Shown here: piece by piece, positions 9,689 to 19,120 of the stretch
How positions within the stretch are numbered: the stretch's first letter is position 1
Layout of the letters: each line of letters opens with the position of its first letter
Assembly: GCA_024400425.1 (NCBI GenBank)
Contig: JAKSMV010000012.1
Location: forward strand, 16,117 to 80,116
Length of the DNA stretch: 64,000 nt
Source: Bacteroidales bacterium
Lineage (GTDB): Bacteria > Bacteroidota > Bacteroidia > Bacteroidales > F082
Direction of reading: 5' to 3'
The notes under the pieces: generated by a model
The model's input: the letters and a program-made list of their open reading frames with translations, nothing else
Databases searched by the model: none
What the model was told of the DNA's origin: nothing
Position numbers and translations under genes: made by a program

Positions 9689-9716
9689 GTAGAGACGTAG
9701 CGCGCTACGTCTCTAC
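9689..9716. repeat. Perfect 28-bp palindromic repeat
   Basis: GTAGAGACGTAGCG followed directly by its reverse complement. It lies between the convergent ends of the transglutaminase-like gene and infB, so it may also act as a two-way terminator. Same family as 4114-4142 and 48239-48262. Confidence 0.85.
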
Positions 9717-9739
9717 AGCATATAATCCAAAATGATTTC

Positions 9740-12700
9740 TTACAGCTTACGGGCGATTTCCTTGATGGTGTAGCCTTCGATGATATCGCCGACCTTGATG
9801 TCGTTGAAGTTCTCGATGTTCAAGCCGCATTCCATGCCGGCAGCCACTTCCTTGGCGTCGTCCTTATAGCGCTTGAGCGAACCGAGGGAACCGGTATAGA
9901 CCACGATACCATCGCGGATGACGCGAATCTTCGTGTTACGCGTGACCTTGCCATCAAGCACCATGCAACCTGCAATCGTTCCGACCTTGCTGATCTTGAA
10001 GGTCTCGCGGATTTCGATGTTGCAAGTGACCACTTCTTCGATTTCAGGAGCCAACATACCTTCGATAGCGGCCTTGATTTCTTCGATAGCGGTATAAATG
10101 ATGGAATAAAGACGGATATCAATCTTTTCCTGTTCGGCCATCTTACGTGCCTGAGCCGTAGGACGCACATTGAAGCCCACGATGACGGCATTGGAAGCCG
10201 AAGCCAGCATGACATCCGACTCGCTGATGGCACCCACCGACTTGTGGATGACATTGACTTGCACCTCTTCGGTGGAAAGCTTCAGCAAGCTGTCGGACAG
10301 AGCTTCGACCGAACCGTCCACGTCAGCCTTGACGATGATATTCAGTTCCTTGAAGTCGCCAATAGCGATACGACGACCGATTTCATCCAAGGTGATATGT
10401 GGGCTGGTGCGGCGTGTCTGTTCGCGCTGCAGCTGTTCACGACGGTTGGCGATTTCCTTCACTTCACGCTCGTCGAGCATCACGTTGAAGCCGTCGCCAG
10501 GCTGTGGAGCGCCATTCAAGCCGAGCAAAAGCACAGGCGTTGATGGACCAGCTTCCGTAATCTTCTGGTTGTGGTCGTTGAACATGGCCTTCACCTTACC
10601 ATAGGTAGTGCCAGCCAGCACCATGTCGCCAACGCGCAACGTACCGCCTTGCACCAGAATCTTGGCCACATAGCCGCGGCCCTTGTCCAAAGCCGATTCG
10701 ATGACAGTGCCCTTGGCCAACTTGTTAGGATTAGCCTTCAAATCCAAGAACTCAGCTTCGAGCAACACCTTTTCAAGCAGTTGATCGACATTCAGACCAA
10801 TCTTAGCTGCGATTTCCTGTTCCTGATACTTACCGCCCCAACTTTCGACGAGGATGTTCATCTTCGACAGCTGTTCACGAATCTTGTCAGGTTGCGAAGT
10901 AGGCTTATCAATCTTATTGAGAGCAAACACGATAGGCACGCCAGCGGCTTGGGCATGGTTGATAGCTTCAACGGTTTGAGGCATCACGTTATCATCGGTA
11001 GCGATGACAATGATGGCCACGTCGGTCATCTTGGCACCACGGGCACGCATAGCAGTAAAGGCTTCGTGACCAGGCGTATCGAGGAAGGTAATCTTCTTTC
11101 CGCTTTCGGTAGTCACCTCGTATGCACCGATATGCTGGGTGATACCACCAGCTTCGCCAGCCACCACGTTGGTGTTACGGATGTAGTCCAAAAGCTTGGT
11201 CTTACCGTGGTCAACGTGACCCATGACGGTGACGACAGGAGCGCGAGGCACCATATCCTCTTCCCTATCCTCTTCTTCCGTCTCAGCGATAGCCTCTTGC
11301 ACGTCGGCGCTGACGAAATCGACGGTATAGCCAAATTCGCTAGCCACCACCGAGAGGGCTTCAGCATCGAGGCGCTGGTTGATGGAGACAGGCATACCGA
11401 GGCTCATGCAGGTACCGATGACCTTGACGACAGGCACGTTCATCATGGTTGCCAATTCGTTGGCGGTGACAAATTCGGTCACCTTCAGCACCTTGGATTC
11501 TTCCTCTTGGCGCATCATCTCTTCCATCATGTTGCCAGCCACCTGCTGACGTTTCTCACGACGGTGTTTCGAGGTCTTCGACTTACCCATTGGCGACAAG
11601 CGAGCCAAAGTATCCTTGATTTGCTTCGAGATTTCCTCTTCGCTCAGTTCGACTTTCTCTTCCTTCTTATTCGGCTTGAAACGGTCTTTCTTCGATGGTT
11701 TGCCACCGTCTTTTGCACGTTTGGCATCGCCACCTTGACCGCCTTGATTGCCTTGGCCGCCTTGTGGTTTCGGACCCTTACCATTCTTGCCGCCTTGGTT
11801 GCCCTGAGGCTTGTAATCGGTTGGGTTTTCCGACGAACCTTCTGGCTTGCCTGCTATGCGCTTGCGTTTCTTCTTCTTGTCGTTGGAAGCATCTGGAGTA
11901 GCCTTGCTGCGTCTTCTCTCATCTGGCAATTCGATCTTATCCAAAATTTTCGGGCCTTCGAGTTTCTGCACCTCGGTCTTGATGAACCTTGGTTCCTTCG
12001 TCTCGGCAGGTTTCGCCGGTTGAACAGGTTTCTCTTCCTTTTTCACTGGTTGAGGCTTCTTCTCCTGAGGCTTTTCTTGAGGCATAGGCTGAGGTTTTTC
12101 CTGAGGCTTCTCCGTCTTGGCTTGAGGTTTCTTCTCTTCCTTTTTCTTCTTGTCTTCTTTCTTCTTCTTGTCAGGACGAGTTTTCACATTCAAGCTGTCG
12201 AGGTCAATCTTACCCAACACCTTAAGTGGTGATTCATTGCTATCAACCACAGTTTCGGCAATCGGTTCAGCGACTTCCTGCTTTGGCTCAACAATTTCCT
12301 GTTTGGCAGGCTCAGTTTTCTCTGGTTCGGAAACAGCTGGAGCAACTTCTTCTGGTTCAGCAGCAACAGGTTCAGGCATAGCTGGAGTTTCCTTTTCAGG
12401 TTCAACCGAGGCAGGTTCAGGCGTTACGTTAGCTTTCTTGGTATGTGAAATCGTGTTGGTACGGATAAACACTTCATCGTGGCTATCTTCCTCCTCTTCT
12501 TTCGATGATTGCAAAGCCGAGTCAACGGAAACAGTACCACCCTTATAGGAGAGGTCGCCTAATTTTTTGGCCTCGTTCTTCACTTCCCTTTCGCCCTGAT
12601 ATTCTTTCACGAGCAACCCATACATCTCTGATGTGAGTTTCGTGTTGGGTGATGAGTCCACCTGGAATCCCTTTTTGGCGAGGAACTCCAAAATGGTGCC

Positions 12701-12766
12701 CATTCCCACATTAAATTCTCTTGCCGCTTTCGACAATCGAATGGTTACATTTGTTTCTTCGGACAT
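9740..12766 (-). CDS. infB: Translation initiation factor IF-2
   Basis: 1008 residues. Brings fMet-tRNA to the 30S subunit and promotes subunit joining with GTP. N-terminal IF2_N segment ([21 protein letters not shown]), then a long low-complexity Lys/Glu/Pro/Gln/Gly-rich linker (about 90-390), a second IF2_N-type region and the G domain with [10 protein letters not shown] near residue 515, DTPGHEAF and NKIDKP. Domains II, III and IV follow and end ...[11 protein letters not shown]. The long linker is typical of Bacteroidetes IF-2. It is last in the rimP-nusA-infB operon, 45 bp after nusA. Confidence 0.98.
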   Translation of the reverse strand: MSEETNVTIRLSKAAREFNVGMGTILEFLAKKGFQVDSSPNTKLTSEMYGLLVKEYQGEREVKNEAKKLGDLSYKGGTVSVDSALQSSKEEEEDSHDEVFIRTNTISHTKKANVTPEPASVEPEKETPAMPEPVAAEPEEVAPAVSEPEKTEPAKQEIVEPKQEVAEPIAETVVDSNESPLKVLGKIDLDSLNVKTRPDKKKKEDKKKKEEKKPQAKTEKPQEKPQPMPQEKPQEKKPQPVKKEEKPVQPAKPAETKEPRFIKTEVQKLEGPKILDKIELPDERRRSKATPDASNDKKKKRKRIAGKPEGSSENPTDYKPQGNQGGKNGKGPKPQGGQGNQGGQGGDAKRAKDGGKPSKKDRFKPNKKEEKVELSEEEISKQIKDTLARLSPMGKSKTSKHRREKRQQVAGNMMEEMMRQEEESKVLKVTEFVTANELATMMNVPVVKVIGTCMSLGMPVSINQRLDAEALSVVASEFGYTVDFVSADVQEAIAETEEEDREEDMVPRAPVVTVMGHVDHGKTKLLDYIRNTNVVAGEAGGITQHIGAYEVTTESGKKITFLDTPGHEAFTAMRARGAKMTDVAIIVIATDDNVMPQTVEAINHAQAAGVPIVFALNKIDKPTSQPDKIREQLSKMNILVESWGGKYQEQEIAAKIGLNVDQLLEKVLLEAEFLDLKANPNKLAKGTVIESALDKGRGYVAKILVQGGTLRVGDMVLAGTTYGKVKAMFNDHNQKITEAGPSTPVLLLGLNGAPQPGDGFNVMLDEREVKEIANRREQLQREQTRRTSPHITLDEIGRRIAIGDFKELNIIVKADVDGSVEALSDSLLKLSTEEVQVNVIHKSVGAISESDVMLASASNAVIVGFNVRPTAQARKMAEQEKIDIRLYSIIYTAIEEIKAAIEGMLAPEIEEVVTCNIEIRETFKISKVGTIAGCMVLDGKVTRNTKIRVIRDGIVVYTGSLGSLKRYKDDAKEVAAGMECGLNIENFNDIKVGDIIEGYTIKEIARKL

Positions 12767-12811
12767 AGTTTCTTTTCTCTTTGTTTCTCGTTTATTATTA
12801 ACGCCTTAGCA

Positions 12812-14074
12812 TCACTCGGCATCAGATTCAAATTCAGCTTTCAGGATGCGGAACACATCTCTGACAGTTTCCATTTCGAGGTCGGCACGCGAGGCCACCA
12901 CTTCTGGAGTATAGGAGAGCACGTTTTTAGCGGTATCGCAACCCATGTGGACAAGGGCATCGATAACCCATTGGTCGATTTCGTCGGAGAATTCCTGCAG
13001 GTCAACGTCTTCTTCGCTGCTATTGGCTTCGCTGTTGCGATAGACGTCGATTTCGTAACCCGTCAGCTTACCAGCAAGCTTGATGTTGTAGCCGCCCTTA
13101 CCGATAGCGAGGCTGACTTGGTCGTTTTCCATATACACGTTAGCCATGGTGTTATCGGGGCTGAGCACGATGCTCGAAATCTTGGCAGGGCTCAAGGCAC
13201 GGGTAATGAACAGCTGAGGATTGGTCGTCCAGTTGACGACATCGATGTTCTCGTTACGCAGTTCGCGCACGATGCCATGGATACGTGAGCCTTTCATGCC
13301 GACGCAAGCGCCCACTGGGTCGATGCGGTCGTCGTATGATTCAACGGCAATCTTTGCACGTTGGCCTGGCTCGCGGACAATCTTCTTTATGGTGATGAGA
13401 CCATCGTAGATTTCGGGCACTTCGGCTTCAAGCAAACGCTGGAGGAAGATTTCGGAAGTACGCGACAGCACGACGACAGGTGAACCATTGACGCTCTCCA
13501 CGCTCTTGACGATGGCGCGGATGGTATCGCCCTTCTTATAAATGTCGTTCGGAATCTGCTCGGCGCGTGGCAAACTCAGCTCAACGCCATCTTCATCGAC
13601 GACGACGATTTCGCGTTTCCATGCATGAGCCACTTCGGCGGTAATGATTTCGCCCACCTTTTCCTTATATTTAAGGAATATGTTTTCCTTCTCGTATTCG
13701 GAAATCTTGGTTTGCAGGTTTTGGCGCAAAGCCAGAATGTCGCGACGGCCAAAGTCTTCAACGCGAAGCACTTCACTCACTTCGTCGCCCACCTCAAAGT
13801 CAGGCTCGATGAGAATGGCTTCCGACAACTTGATTTCGCGGGCTGGATCGACGAGTTCATCATCGTCAACTACCAAGCGGTTATGGTAGATTTCGAAGTC
13901 ACCCTTGTCAACATTCACGATGATGTGGATGAACTCTTCGGTGTTTTCGACGCCGAATTTCTTGTTCAATGTGCTTCTGAACACGTCCTCGATGATGCGC
14001 ATCATGGCCTCACGGTCGATGTTCTTGAATTCCTTAAACTCGGAAAAAGTTTCAACTAATTTACTGTTGTCCAT
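12812..14074 (-). CDS. nusA: Transcription termination/antitermination factor NusA
   Basis: 420 residues. Binds RNA polymerase and nascent RNA to control pausing and termination. An N-terminal RNAP-binding domain is followed by an S1 domain (KVGEIITAEVAHAWKREIVV, about 137-200) and two KH domains (VGACVGMKGSRIHGIVREL; VSLAIGKGGYNIKLAGKL). The C-terminus is short and lacks the acidic repeats of the E. coli protein, as in other Bacteroidetes. Middle gene of rimP-nusA-infB. Confidence 0.97.
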   Translation of the reverse strand: MDNSKLVETFSEFKEFKNIDREAMMRIIEDVFRSTLNKKFGVENTEEFIHIIVNVDKGDFEIYHNRLVVDDDELVDPAREIKLSEAILIEPDFEVGDEVSEVLRVEDFGRRDILALRQNLQTKISEYEKENIFLKYKEKVGEIITAEVAHAWKREIVVVDEDGVELSLPRAEQIPNDIYKKGDTIRAIVKSVESVNGSPVVVLSRTSEIFLQRLLEAEVPEIYDGLITIKKIVREPGQRAKIAVESYDDRIDPVGACVGMKGSRIHGIVRELRNENIDVVNWTTNPQLFITRALSPAKISSIVLSPDNTMANVYMENDQVSLAIGKGGYNIKLAGKLTGYEIDVYRNSEANSSEEDVDLQEFSDEIDQWVIDALVHMGCDTAKNVLSYTPEVVASRADLEMETVRDVFRILKAEFESDAE

Positions 14075-14127
14075 TGTATATTGATTGTTTATTGTTTTAA
14101 TCGTTGAATTGAAATCTGCGGTATATC

Positions 14128-14580
14128 TTAAAACACGATAGCAGGCTTAATTTCGGCCGACTTTCTTTCAACCACCACATTGCCTTCTTCGACGGCTTTC
14201 TTCTTGGAAGTCTTCTTCCTGACGGGTTCGATTTCGGCCTTTTCGGCATCGAAGCTCACCAGTTTGCCTTGGATTTTGCCCAATTCCTTCGACTTCACTT
14301 CCACATCCTTGCCGAGATATTTCTGCATCTGGCGATCCATACGGAGAGCGCCCGAAAGGCCCCACGAGAAGACGCTGAGTTCGAAGTCTTCCACATCGCG
14401 GTCGAGTTTGCTCTCGATGAAACGGCTGATTTCGATGCAATGGTCGATGTTGACGGCCGAGTCGGCATCCACATACACTTCGATGATGTTACCTGGCTTG
14501 ATTTTCACTTCCACCAGAAAACGGTCGCTTTCGGTGAGGGCTTCTTCGCAAATGGCTGCAATTTGTTCTTTTGTTATCAT
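14128..14580 (-). CDS. rimP: Ribosome maturation factor RimP
   Basis: 150 residues; helps assemble the 30S subunit. N-terminal alpha/beta domain with VDADSAVNIDHCIEISRFIE and DFELSVFSWGLSGALR (the family's 'VSSPGL' region is degenerate), then an SH3-like C-terminal domain. Start placed at the ATG at 14580 (MITKEQIAAIC); the upstream in-frame extension runs into the leader just after tRNA-Gln and has no family similarity. First gene of rimP-nusA-infB. Confidence 0.92.
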   Translation of the reverse strand: MITKEQIAAICEEALTESDRFLVEVKIKPGNIIEVYVDADSAVNIDHCIEISRFIESKLDRDVEDFELSVFSWGLSGALRMDRQMQKYLGKDVEVKSKELGKIQGKLVSFDAEKAEIEPVRKKTSKKKAVEEGNVVVERKSAEIKPAIVF

Positions 14581-14655
14581 GTTGTTTTTGTTTAAGTTAT
14601 ATAAACAAAGCGACCTGTTACTCAAAGTAGCAGGTCACTTTTCTTCCACCTTAAG

Positions 14656-14726
14656 TTGTCGAGCAAGGATTCGAACCTTGACAGGCAGAACCAAAATCTG
14701 CAGTGCTGCCATTACACCACTCGACA
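14656..14726 (-). tRNA. tRNA-Gln (anticodon TTG)
   Basis: 7-bp acceptor stem TGTCGAG/CTCGACA, anticodon stem GCAGA/TCTGC with loop TTTTGGT, T-loop GGTTCGAATCC and discriminator A. CCA is not encoded. It sits just upstream of rimP on the same strand, so it probably shares the transcript. Confidence 0.95.
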
Positions 14727-14749
14727 TCATTCATTGCTGAATGCGGGTG

Positions 14750-14757
14750 CAAAAGTA
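14750..14757 (-). promoter_or_regulatory. -7 box upstream of tRNA-Gln
   Basis: On the minus strand it reads TACTTTTG, 24 bases before the tRNA. It is probably also the main promoter for rimP-nusA-infB. Confidence 0.6.
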
Positions 14758-14813
14758 CAACTTTTTTATTTACTGACAAGGTTTTTTTTCATTTTTTGAA
14801 AAAAAATTGTCCC

Positions 14814-16028
14814 TTATTTCGTCAGGCAGGCATCCAAATCGCGGATGAGTGCCTCTTTGTCTAGGTGCTGACCGATGAAGACAAGTTTCTGCATACGGTC
14901 GCCATAGCGCTCGTCCCAATCGCGGCGCAAGGTGGGCTCGCGGTCCATCATATCGGCCAGTTCGTCGTCGGGCATGGTAGCGAACCAAAGCCCCGCATCG
15001 CTGAGCGAAATCTGCTTGCCCGCCTGCTCGAAGATGTAGCAGGTGTCGAACTCGCTACGGAAATAGCAGATGCCTTTCACACGGATGACGTTTTTCGGCA
15101 TCTTGCGGGCCACAAACTCATCGAAACGGCCCATGTTGAACGGCTCGCGGCGATAATATACAAAGGTGCCGATGCCATATTCCTCCACCTCACCGCCTTC
15201 GTGGTCGTGATGATGATGGTGTTCGTGCTCATGTTCATGGTGATGATGCTCGTGTCCTTCTTCCTCTTCGTCGTCATCATCGTCGTCATCATCAGGATGA
15301 GGGCCTTCCACAGCCTTAATCCAAGTAGCGGAAGTGGCCACATCTTCGAAATCGAACTTATTGGTGTTCAGAATCTTGTCGAAATCAACATCGCCATAGT
15401 CGCATTCGATAATCTCGGCCTTAGGTTGGATGGCGCGGATGATGCTACGCACGCGGCCCAATTCCTCGGGCGTGACTTCCGAAGCCTTGTTGAGCAAGAT
15501 GATATTGCAGAACTCAATCTGCTGGATGACAAGGTTTTCCAAGTCATCTTCATCGATATTCTCTTTCACCAGATTGTCGCCACAGCCAAACTCGCTTTGC
15601 ATACGGAGAGCATCAACCACCGTCACGATGCTGTCAAGGCGCGGCACACCGTCCTTCACATATTCGTAACCCATTTGTGGGATTGAACAGATGGTTTGTG
15701 CAATCGGGGCCGGCTCGCAAATGCCGCTAGCTTCGATGACGATATAGTCGAAACGGTGCATGGCGGTGATGTCGGAGAGTTGCTTCACGAGGTCCATCTT
15801 CAGCGTGCAGCAGATGCAACCATTCTGCAACGGCACGAGGCTGTCGTCGTTCTTATCGACCACGCCACCCTTCTGGATGAGGTCGGCATCAATGTTCACC
15901 TCGCCAATGTCGTTGACGATGACGGCAAACTTTATACCTTTGCGGTTCGACAAAATCTTATTCACCAAAGTGGTTTTTCCGCTGCCGAGATAACCTGTGA
16001 GCAGCAGTACTGGTATTTCGTTTTTCAT
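14814..16028 (-). CDS. CobW/COG0523-type GTPase (metal chaperone, His-rich)
   Basis: 404-residue G3E GTPase. Walker A GYLGSGKTT (about 12-20), the metal-binding CxCC motif (C71, C73, C74 in GCICCTL), NKAS specificity motif, then an Asp/Glu run and a stretch with many His (about 245-285, HEHHHHEHEHEHHHHH), and a CobW_C domain. The family delivers metals, often zinc, to target proteins under shortage; the His/acidic stretch suggests zinc or nickel storage. No Zur box was identified. It is divergent from msrC with a 60-bp shared promoter region. Confidence 0.88.
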   Translation of the reverse strand: MKNEIPVLLLTGYLGSGKTTLVNKILSNRKGIKFAVIVNDIGEVNIDADLIQKGGVVDKNDDSLVPLQNGCICCTLKMDLVKQLSDITAMHRFDYIVIEASGICEPAPIAQTICSIPQMGYEYVKDGVPRLDSIVTVVDALRMQSEFGCGDNLVKENIDEDDLENLVIQQIEFCNIILLNKASEVTPEELGRVRSIIRAIQPKAEIIECDYGDVDFDKILNTNKFDFEDVATSATWIKAVEGPHPDDDDDDDDEEEEGHEHHHHEHEHEHHHHHDHEGGEVEEYGIGTFVYYRREPFNMGRFDEFVARKMPKNVIRVKGICYFRSEFDTCYIFEQAGKQISLSDAGLWFATMPDDELADMMDREPTLRRDWDERYGDRMQKLVFIGQHLDKEALIRDLDACLTK

Positions 16029-16056
16029 TGCTAATCGTGTTTTTTGAAACGGAGCG

Positions 16057-16084
16057 CAAAAGTAATGAATTATTCCTAAATTTG
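16057..16084. promoter_or_regulatory. Divergent -7 boxes for the CobW GTPase and msrC
   Basis: Minus strand: TACTTTTG (16064-16057). Plus strand: TAAATTTG (16077-16084). The plus-strand box ends four bases before the msrC ATG, so the msrC mRNA is probably leaderless. Confidence 0.6.
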
Positions 16085-16088
16085 CAGC

Positions 16089-16547
16089 ATGGAAAATGGA
16101 GAAAAAGAAGAAAAATACCGCTTACTGCTAAAGCAGGTAAAGGCAATGGTTTCCGACGAAAGCGACACCATCGCCAACATGGCCAACATAGCCTCGCTGA
16201 TTCATGAGACATTTGGATTTTGGTGGACCGGATTCTACCGAGTAATGGACGGACAGTTGGTTTTAGGTCCGTTTCAAGGGCCGGTAGCTTGCACCCGCAT
16301 AGGCTTCGGCAAAGGCGTGTGCGGCTCGGCATGGAAAGAGCGCAAAACCCTGGTGGTGCCCGACGTAGAAAAATTCCCAGGTCACATAGCTTGCAGCAGC
16401 GAGTCGAGAAGCGAAATCGTGGTGCCCATCTTCGATGGCGACGAAGTGGCAGGCGTCTTGGACATCGACAGCGAACATCTGGCCACCTTCGATTCCTCCG
16501 ACCGGAAATGGTTGGAGGAAATCGTGGCAGCCTTTATGAATCGATAA
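16089..16547 (+). CDS. msrC: Free methionine-(R)-sulfoxide reductase, GAF fold
   Basis: 152-residue single GAF-domain protein that reduces free methionine-R-sulfoxide. The three family cysteines are in place: C68 (PVACTRIG), C78 (GKGVCGSAW) and C102 (HIACSSESRSE). The substrate pocket motif DIDSEHLATFD is near the C-terminus. The predicted transcription start almost coincides with the ATG. It converges on the alpha-oxoamine synthase gene with 10 bp between stops. Confidence 0.92.
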   Translation: MENGEKEEKYRLLLKQVKAMVSDESDTIANMANIASLIHETFGFWWTGFYRVMDGQLVLGPFQGPVACTRIGFGKGVCGSAWKERKTLVVPDVEKFPGHIACSSESRSEIVVPIFDGDEVAGVLDIDSEHLATFDSSDRKWLEEIVAAFMNR

Positions 16548-16557
16548 ATGATAACTA

Positions 16558-17817
16558 TCAGAGAATAGCCATATTAGGTATCTCGTCGCCATCGTAATAT
16601 CCCTGTTCGAGCTTATGCTTCACTTCGGCGAAGGCGTTGAGTGTGTATTCAACCTGCTCCATGTTGTGGGCAGCCGTTGGTATAATACGGAAGATAATCA
16701 TTCCTTTTGGTATGACGGGATACATGACCACCGAGCAGAAGATACGGTAATTTTCGCGCAAGTCCATGGCTATCTTGGTAGCTTGAACCACACTACCTTG
16801 CACATGTACCGGAGTCACGCAAGCCTCGGCAGGACCGATGTCGAAGCCCAGTTGTCTGAATCCATTTTGCAAGGCGCGTGTCACCTTCCATAATTGCGCA
16901 CGGAGTTGGTCGCCCTCAGTGCTACGGATGATCTCAAGCCTTTTCTCGCAGCCTTCCACAATGGCTAACGGCAACGACTTGGCATACATTTGCGAGCGCA
17001 TGTTGTAGCGCAAGTAATCGATGATGCATTTCGGGCCAGCCACAAAGCCGCCAATGATAGCCATCGCCTTTGCATAGGCACCTATATATAAATCAATCTG
17101 GTCCATGACGCCGAAATGTTCGGAAGTGCCACGGCCATTAGGTCCCATGACACCAAAGCCATGGGCATCGTCGATGAGGATTCTGAAGTCATATTTCTGC
17201 TTCAAGGCCACGATGCCAGCCAAATCGCCCAAGGCACCCGTCATGCCATACACACCTTCGGTGATGACCAAAATGCCGCCTCCGGTTTCCTTCACTACTT
17301 CCGTTGCCACCTTCAGCTTCTGCTCAAGGCTTGCCATATCGTTGTGCTTGAACGAGAACGACTTGCCGATGTGGAGGCGTTTGCCATCTTGAAGGCAAGC
17401 ATGAATTTCAGCATCGAAAATCAGCACATCATGGCGTGTCAGCAACGAGTCCAAAGTGGAGAAAATGCCTTGATAGCCGAAGTTGAACAAATAAGCCGCT
17501 TCCTTTTTCTCGAAATCGGCCAGCTCATGCTCGAAATGCTCGTGCATGCGCGTGTGTCCCGACATCATTCGCGCTCCCATAGGAGCCGCCAAGCCCCATC
17601 GGGCTGCAGCTTCAGCATCCACCCTTCTGATTTCTGGATGGTTGGCCAAGCCAAGATAGTTGTTCAAACTCCAGCAAAGCACATCCTTGCCGTTGAAACG
17701 CATGTTCGGACCCAACTCACCTTCCAATCTCGGGAAAGCAAAATAACCATCAGCACGGTCACGATACTGGCCAATCGGGCCTCCGGCATCTTTCGAAATC
17801 CTTTCAAAAATATCCAT
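16558..17817 (-). CDS. Alpha-oxoamine synthase (SPT/KBL family), candidate cysteate acyltransferase of sulfonolipid synthesis
   Basis: 419-residue PLP enzyme that condenses an amino acid with an acyl thioester and releases CO2. Family residues seen: NNYLGLANHPE, His139 (DAEIHAC), DDAHG (Asp217, His219) and Lys250 (GAYAKAMAIIGGF) as the Schiff-base lysine. The motif around the lysine (YAKA) differs from the TFSKS of well-known bacterial SPT. Start set at ATG 17817 (MDIFERISKDAGG), which follows the -7 box at 17862-17869; the longer frame runs through that promoter. It is divergent from a porin/transporter/cysteate-synthase-like/SDR operon. That context suggests the amino acid is cysteate (product 3-ketocapnine), not serine; this is inference. 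Ordinary SPT or 2-amino-3-ketobutyrate ligase are the alternatives. Confidence 0.75.
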   Translation of the reverse strand: MDIFERISKDAGGPIGQYRDRADGYFAFPRLEGELGPNMRFNGKDVLCWSLNNYLGLANHPEIRRVDAEAAARWGLAAPMGARMMSGHTRMHEHFEHELADFEKKEAAYLFNFGYQGIFSTLDSLLTRHDVLIFDAEIHACLQDGKRLHIGKSFSFKHNDMASLEQKLKVATEVVKETGGGILVITEGVYGMTGALGDLAGIVALKQKYDFRILIDDAHGFGVMGPNGRGTSEHFGVMDQIDLYIGAYAKAMAIIGGFVAGPKCIIDYLRYNMRSQMYAKSLPLAIVEGCEKRLEIIRSTEGDQLRAQLWKVTRALQNGFRQLGFDIGPAEACVTPVHVQGSVVQATKIAMDLRENYRIFCSVVMYPVIPKGMIIFRIIPTAAHNMEQVEYTLNAFAEVKHKLEQGYYDGDEIPNMAIL

Positions 17818-17861
17818 AGTGTTATATTTTAAGTTCGTTTTTCCTTTTTCTATTTGAGCCG

Positions 17862-17969
17862 CAAAGATAGTAAATGTTTTTATTAGATATAGATTTACCG
17901 TATAAATAATTATTTGGTATATTAATTTACTATATATTGTTGTACTATTAACAAAATAAACTATTTTTG
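17862..17969. promoter_or_regulatory. Divergent promoters of the sulfonolipid-type cluster
   Basis: Minus strand TATCTTTG (17869-17862) serves the alpha-oxoamine synthase; plus strand TATTTTTG (17962-17969) serves the porin operon. The roughly 90 bp between them are very AT-rich, with no clear operator seen. Confidence 0.7.
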
Positions 17970-18011
17970 CGCCTTGAAAATATCGAACAAACAACAAAAA
18001 AAGAGAAAATC

Positions 18012-19109
18012 ATGATTAAAAAAACTGCATTATTCATTGGAATTCTGATGATTGCATTTTCATTTCAACTTGATGCTCAAGAACAATCATCACCCAAAAA
18101 CAAAACGCAAAATGAAACATCAACGTACATGCCCAAAATCTCCGGCTTCGTTCAAGGGCTGTATCAGTTGAATGCCGACAAAGACATGAACGTAGAGAGC
18201 AACACACTTAGAATGCGTCGCGTACGCATGTCAGTGGATGGCAATTTGGGCAAACATGTTTCGTACAAAATCCAAGGTGACTGGGTAAGCTCACCTATCC
18301 TCGTCGATGCTTACATCAAAATCAAGGCATGCCCTGAATTTGCCGTTCAAGTCGGTCAGTTCAAGACGCCTTTCACTCTGGAAAGCCCCATCAATCCCGT
18401 CAATCTCGAAATCTTCGATTATGGCGAAACGGTAAAAGCCCTCAGCGGCTACGATGACGTCAGCGGCGTTGGCAAACAAGGCCGCGACATCGGCGTGATG
18501 GCTACCGGCAGCCTGTTCAAGCTTGAAAACCAAGACTTCTCGCTGATTGGCTATAGCATCGGCATTTTCAACGGCAACGGCATCAACGTGGTCGATAATA
18601 ACAACCGCAAGGACGTTGTCGGACGCTTGGAATTTCACCCTTGGATAAAAGGAATGACGCTCACCGGCTCGTATTATTACGGGAAACATTTCAACAACAT
18701 TGACCTTACCCGCAACCGCTATAGTTTTGGCGCACAATACGACGCAAACAACTTCCTATTCCGTGCCGAGTATATCGGTGGCGAGACGGGAAAGGCTGTT
18801 CAAGACCAAAATGTAATAAATGAAGACCTCTACACGGAAAACCTTTTCAACAGCAATGGCTATTATGCCGTGGCTGGATATTGGATTCATTTTGGCAACG
18901 AAGACAATCCGCAAAAACTCATGCCAGTCATCCGTTACGAGAAATTCGTCAAGGACATGGAAGTGGAAAACGATGCCACCTATTATACTATAGGTGTCAA
19001 CTATTGGCCTTGGAAAAATGTCAATTTCAAACTCGATTATTCTTACATCCAGCACAAAAACAGTGACGATTCGCACCGTTTTGCTGCCATTTTATCCTAT
19101 AAATTCTAA
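18012..19109 (+). CDS. Outer-membrane porin, Porin_O/P family
   Basis: 365 residues with a signal peptide (MIKKTALFIGILMIAFSFQLDAQ) and an OprP/OprO-type beta-barrel: KISGFVQGLYQLNAD..., LRMRRVRMSVDGNLGKHVSYKIQGDW, VQVGQFKTPFTLESP, ending in a beta strand with a C-terminal Phe (RFAAILSYKF). Start chosen at ATG 18012, after the promoter. First gene of the operon; 11 bp before the YeiH-type transporter, which suggests it admits the same anion (sulfite, sulfate or similar). The substrate is inferred from context only. Confidence 0.85.
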   Translation: MIKKTALFIGILMIAFSFQLDAQEQSSPKNKTQNETSTYMPKISGFVQGLYQLNADKDMNVESNTLRMRRVRMSVDGNLGKHVSYKIQGDWVSSPILVDAYIKIKACPEFAVQVGQFKTPFTLESPINPVNLEIFDYGETVKALSGYDDVSGVGKQGRDIGVMATGSLFKLENQDFSLIGYSIGIFNGNGINVVDNNNRKDVVGRLEFHPWIKGMTLTGSYYYGKHFNNIDLTRNRYSFGAQYDANNFLFRAEYIGGETGKAVQDQNVINEDLYTENLFNSNGYYAVAGYWIHFGNEDNPQKLMPVIRYEKFVKDMEVENDATYYTIGVNYWPWKNVNFKLDYSYIQHKNSDDSHRFAAILSYKF

Positions 19110-19120
19110 AATCTAAAGTC

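Noticed and set aside
10571..12232. 553-codon plus-strand frame opposite infB
   Set aside because: Opposite a well-defined IF-2 gene; its Leu/Phe/Arg-rich composition is the mirror of the Lys/Glu-rich linker of IF-2.
17818..17997. N-terminal extension of the alpha-oxoamine synthase
   Set aside because: The extra codons pass through both -7 boxes of the divergent promoter region and have no family similarity.
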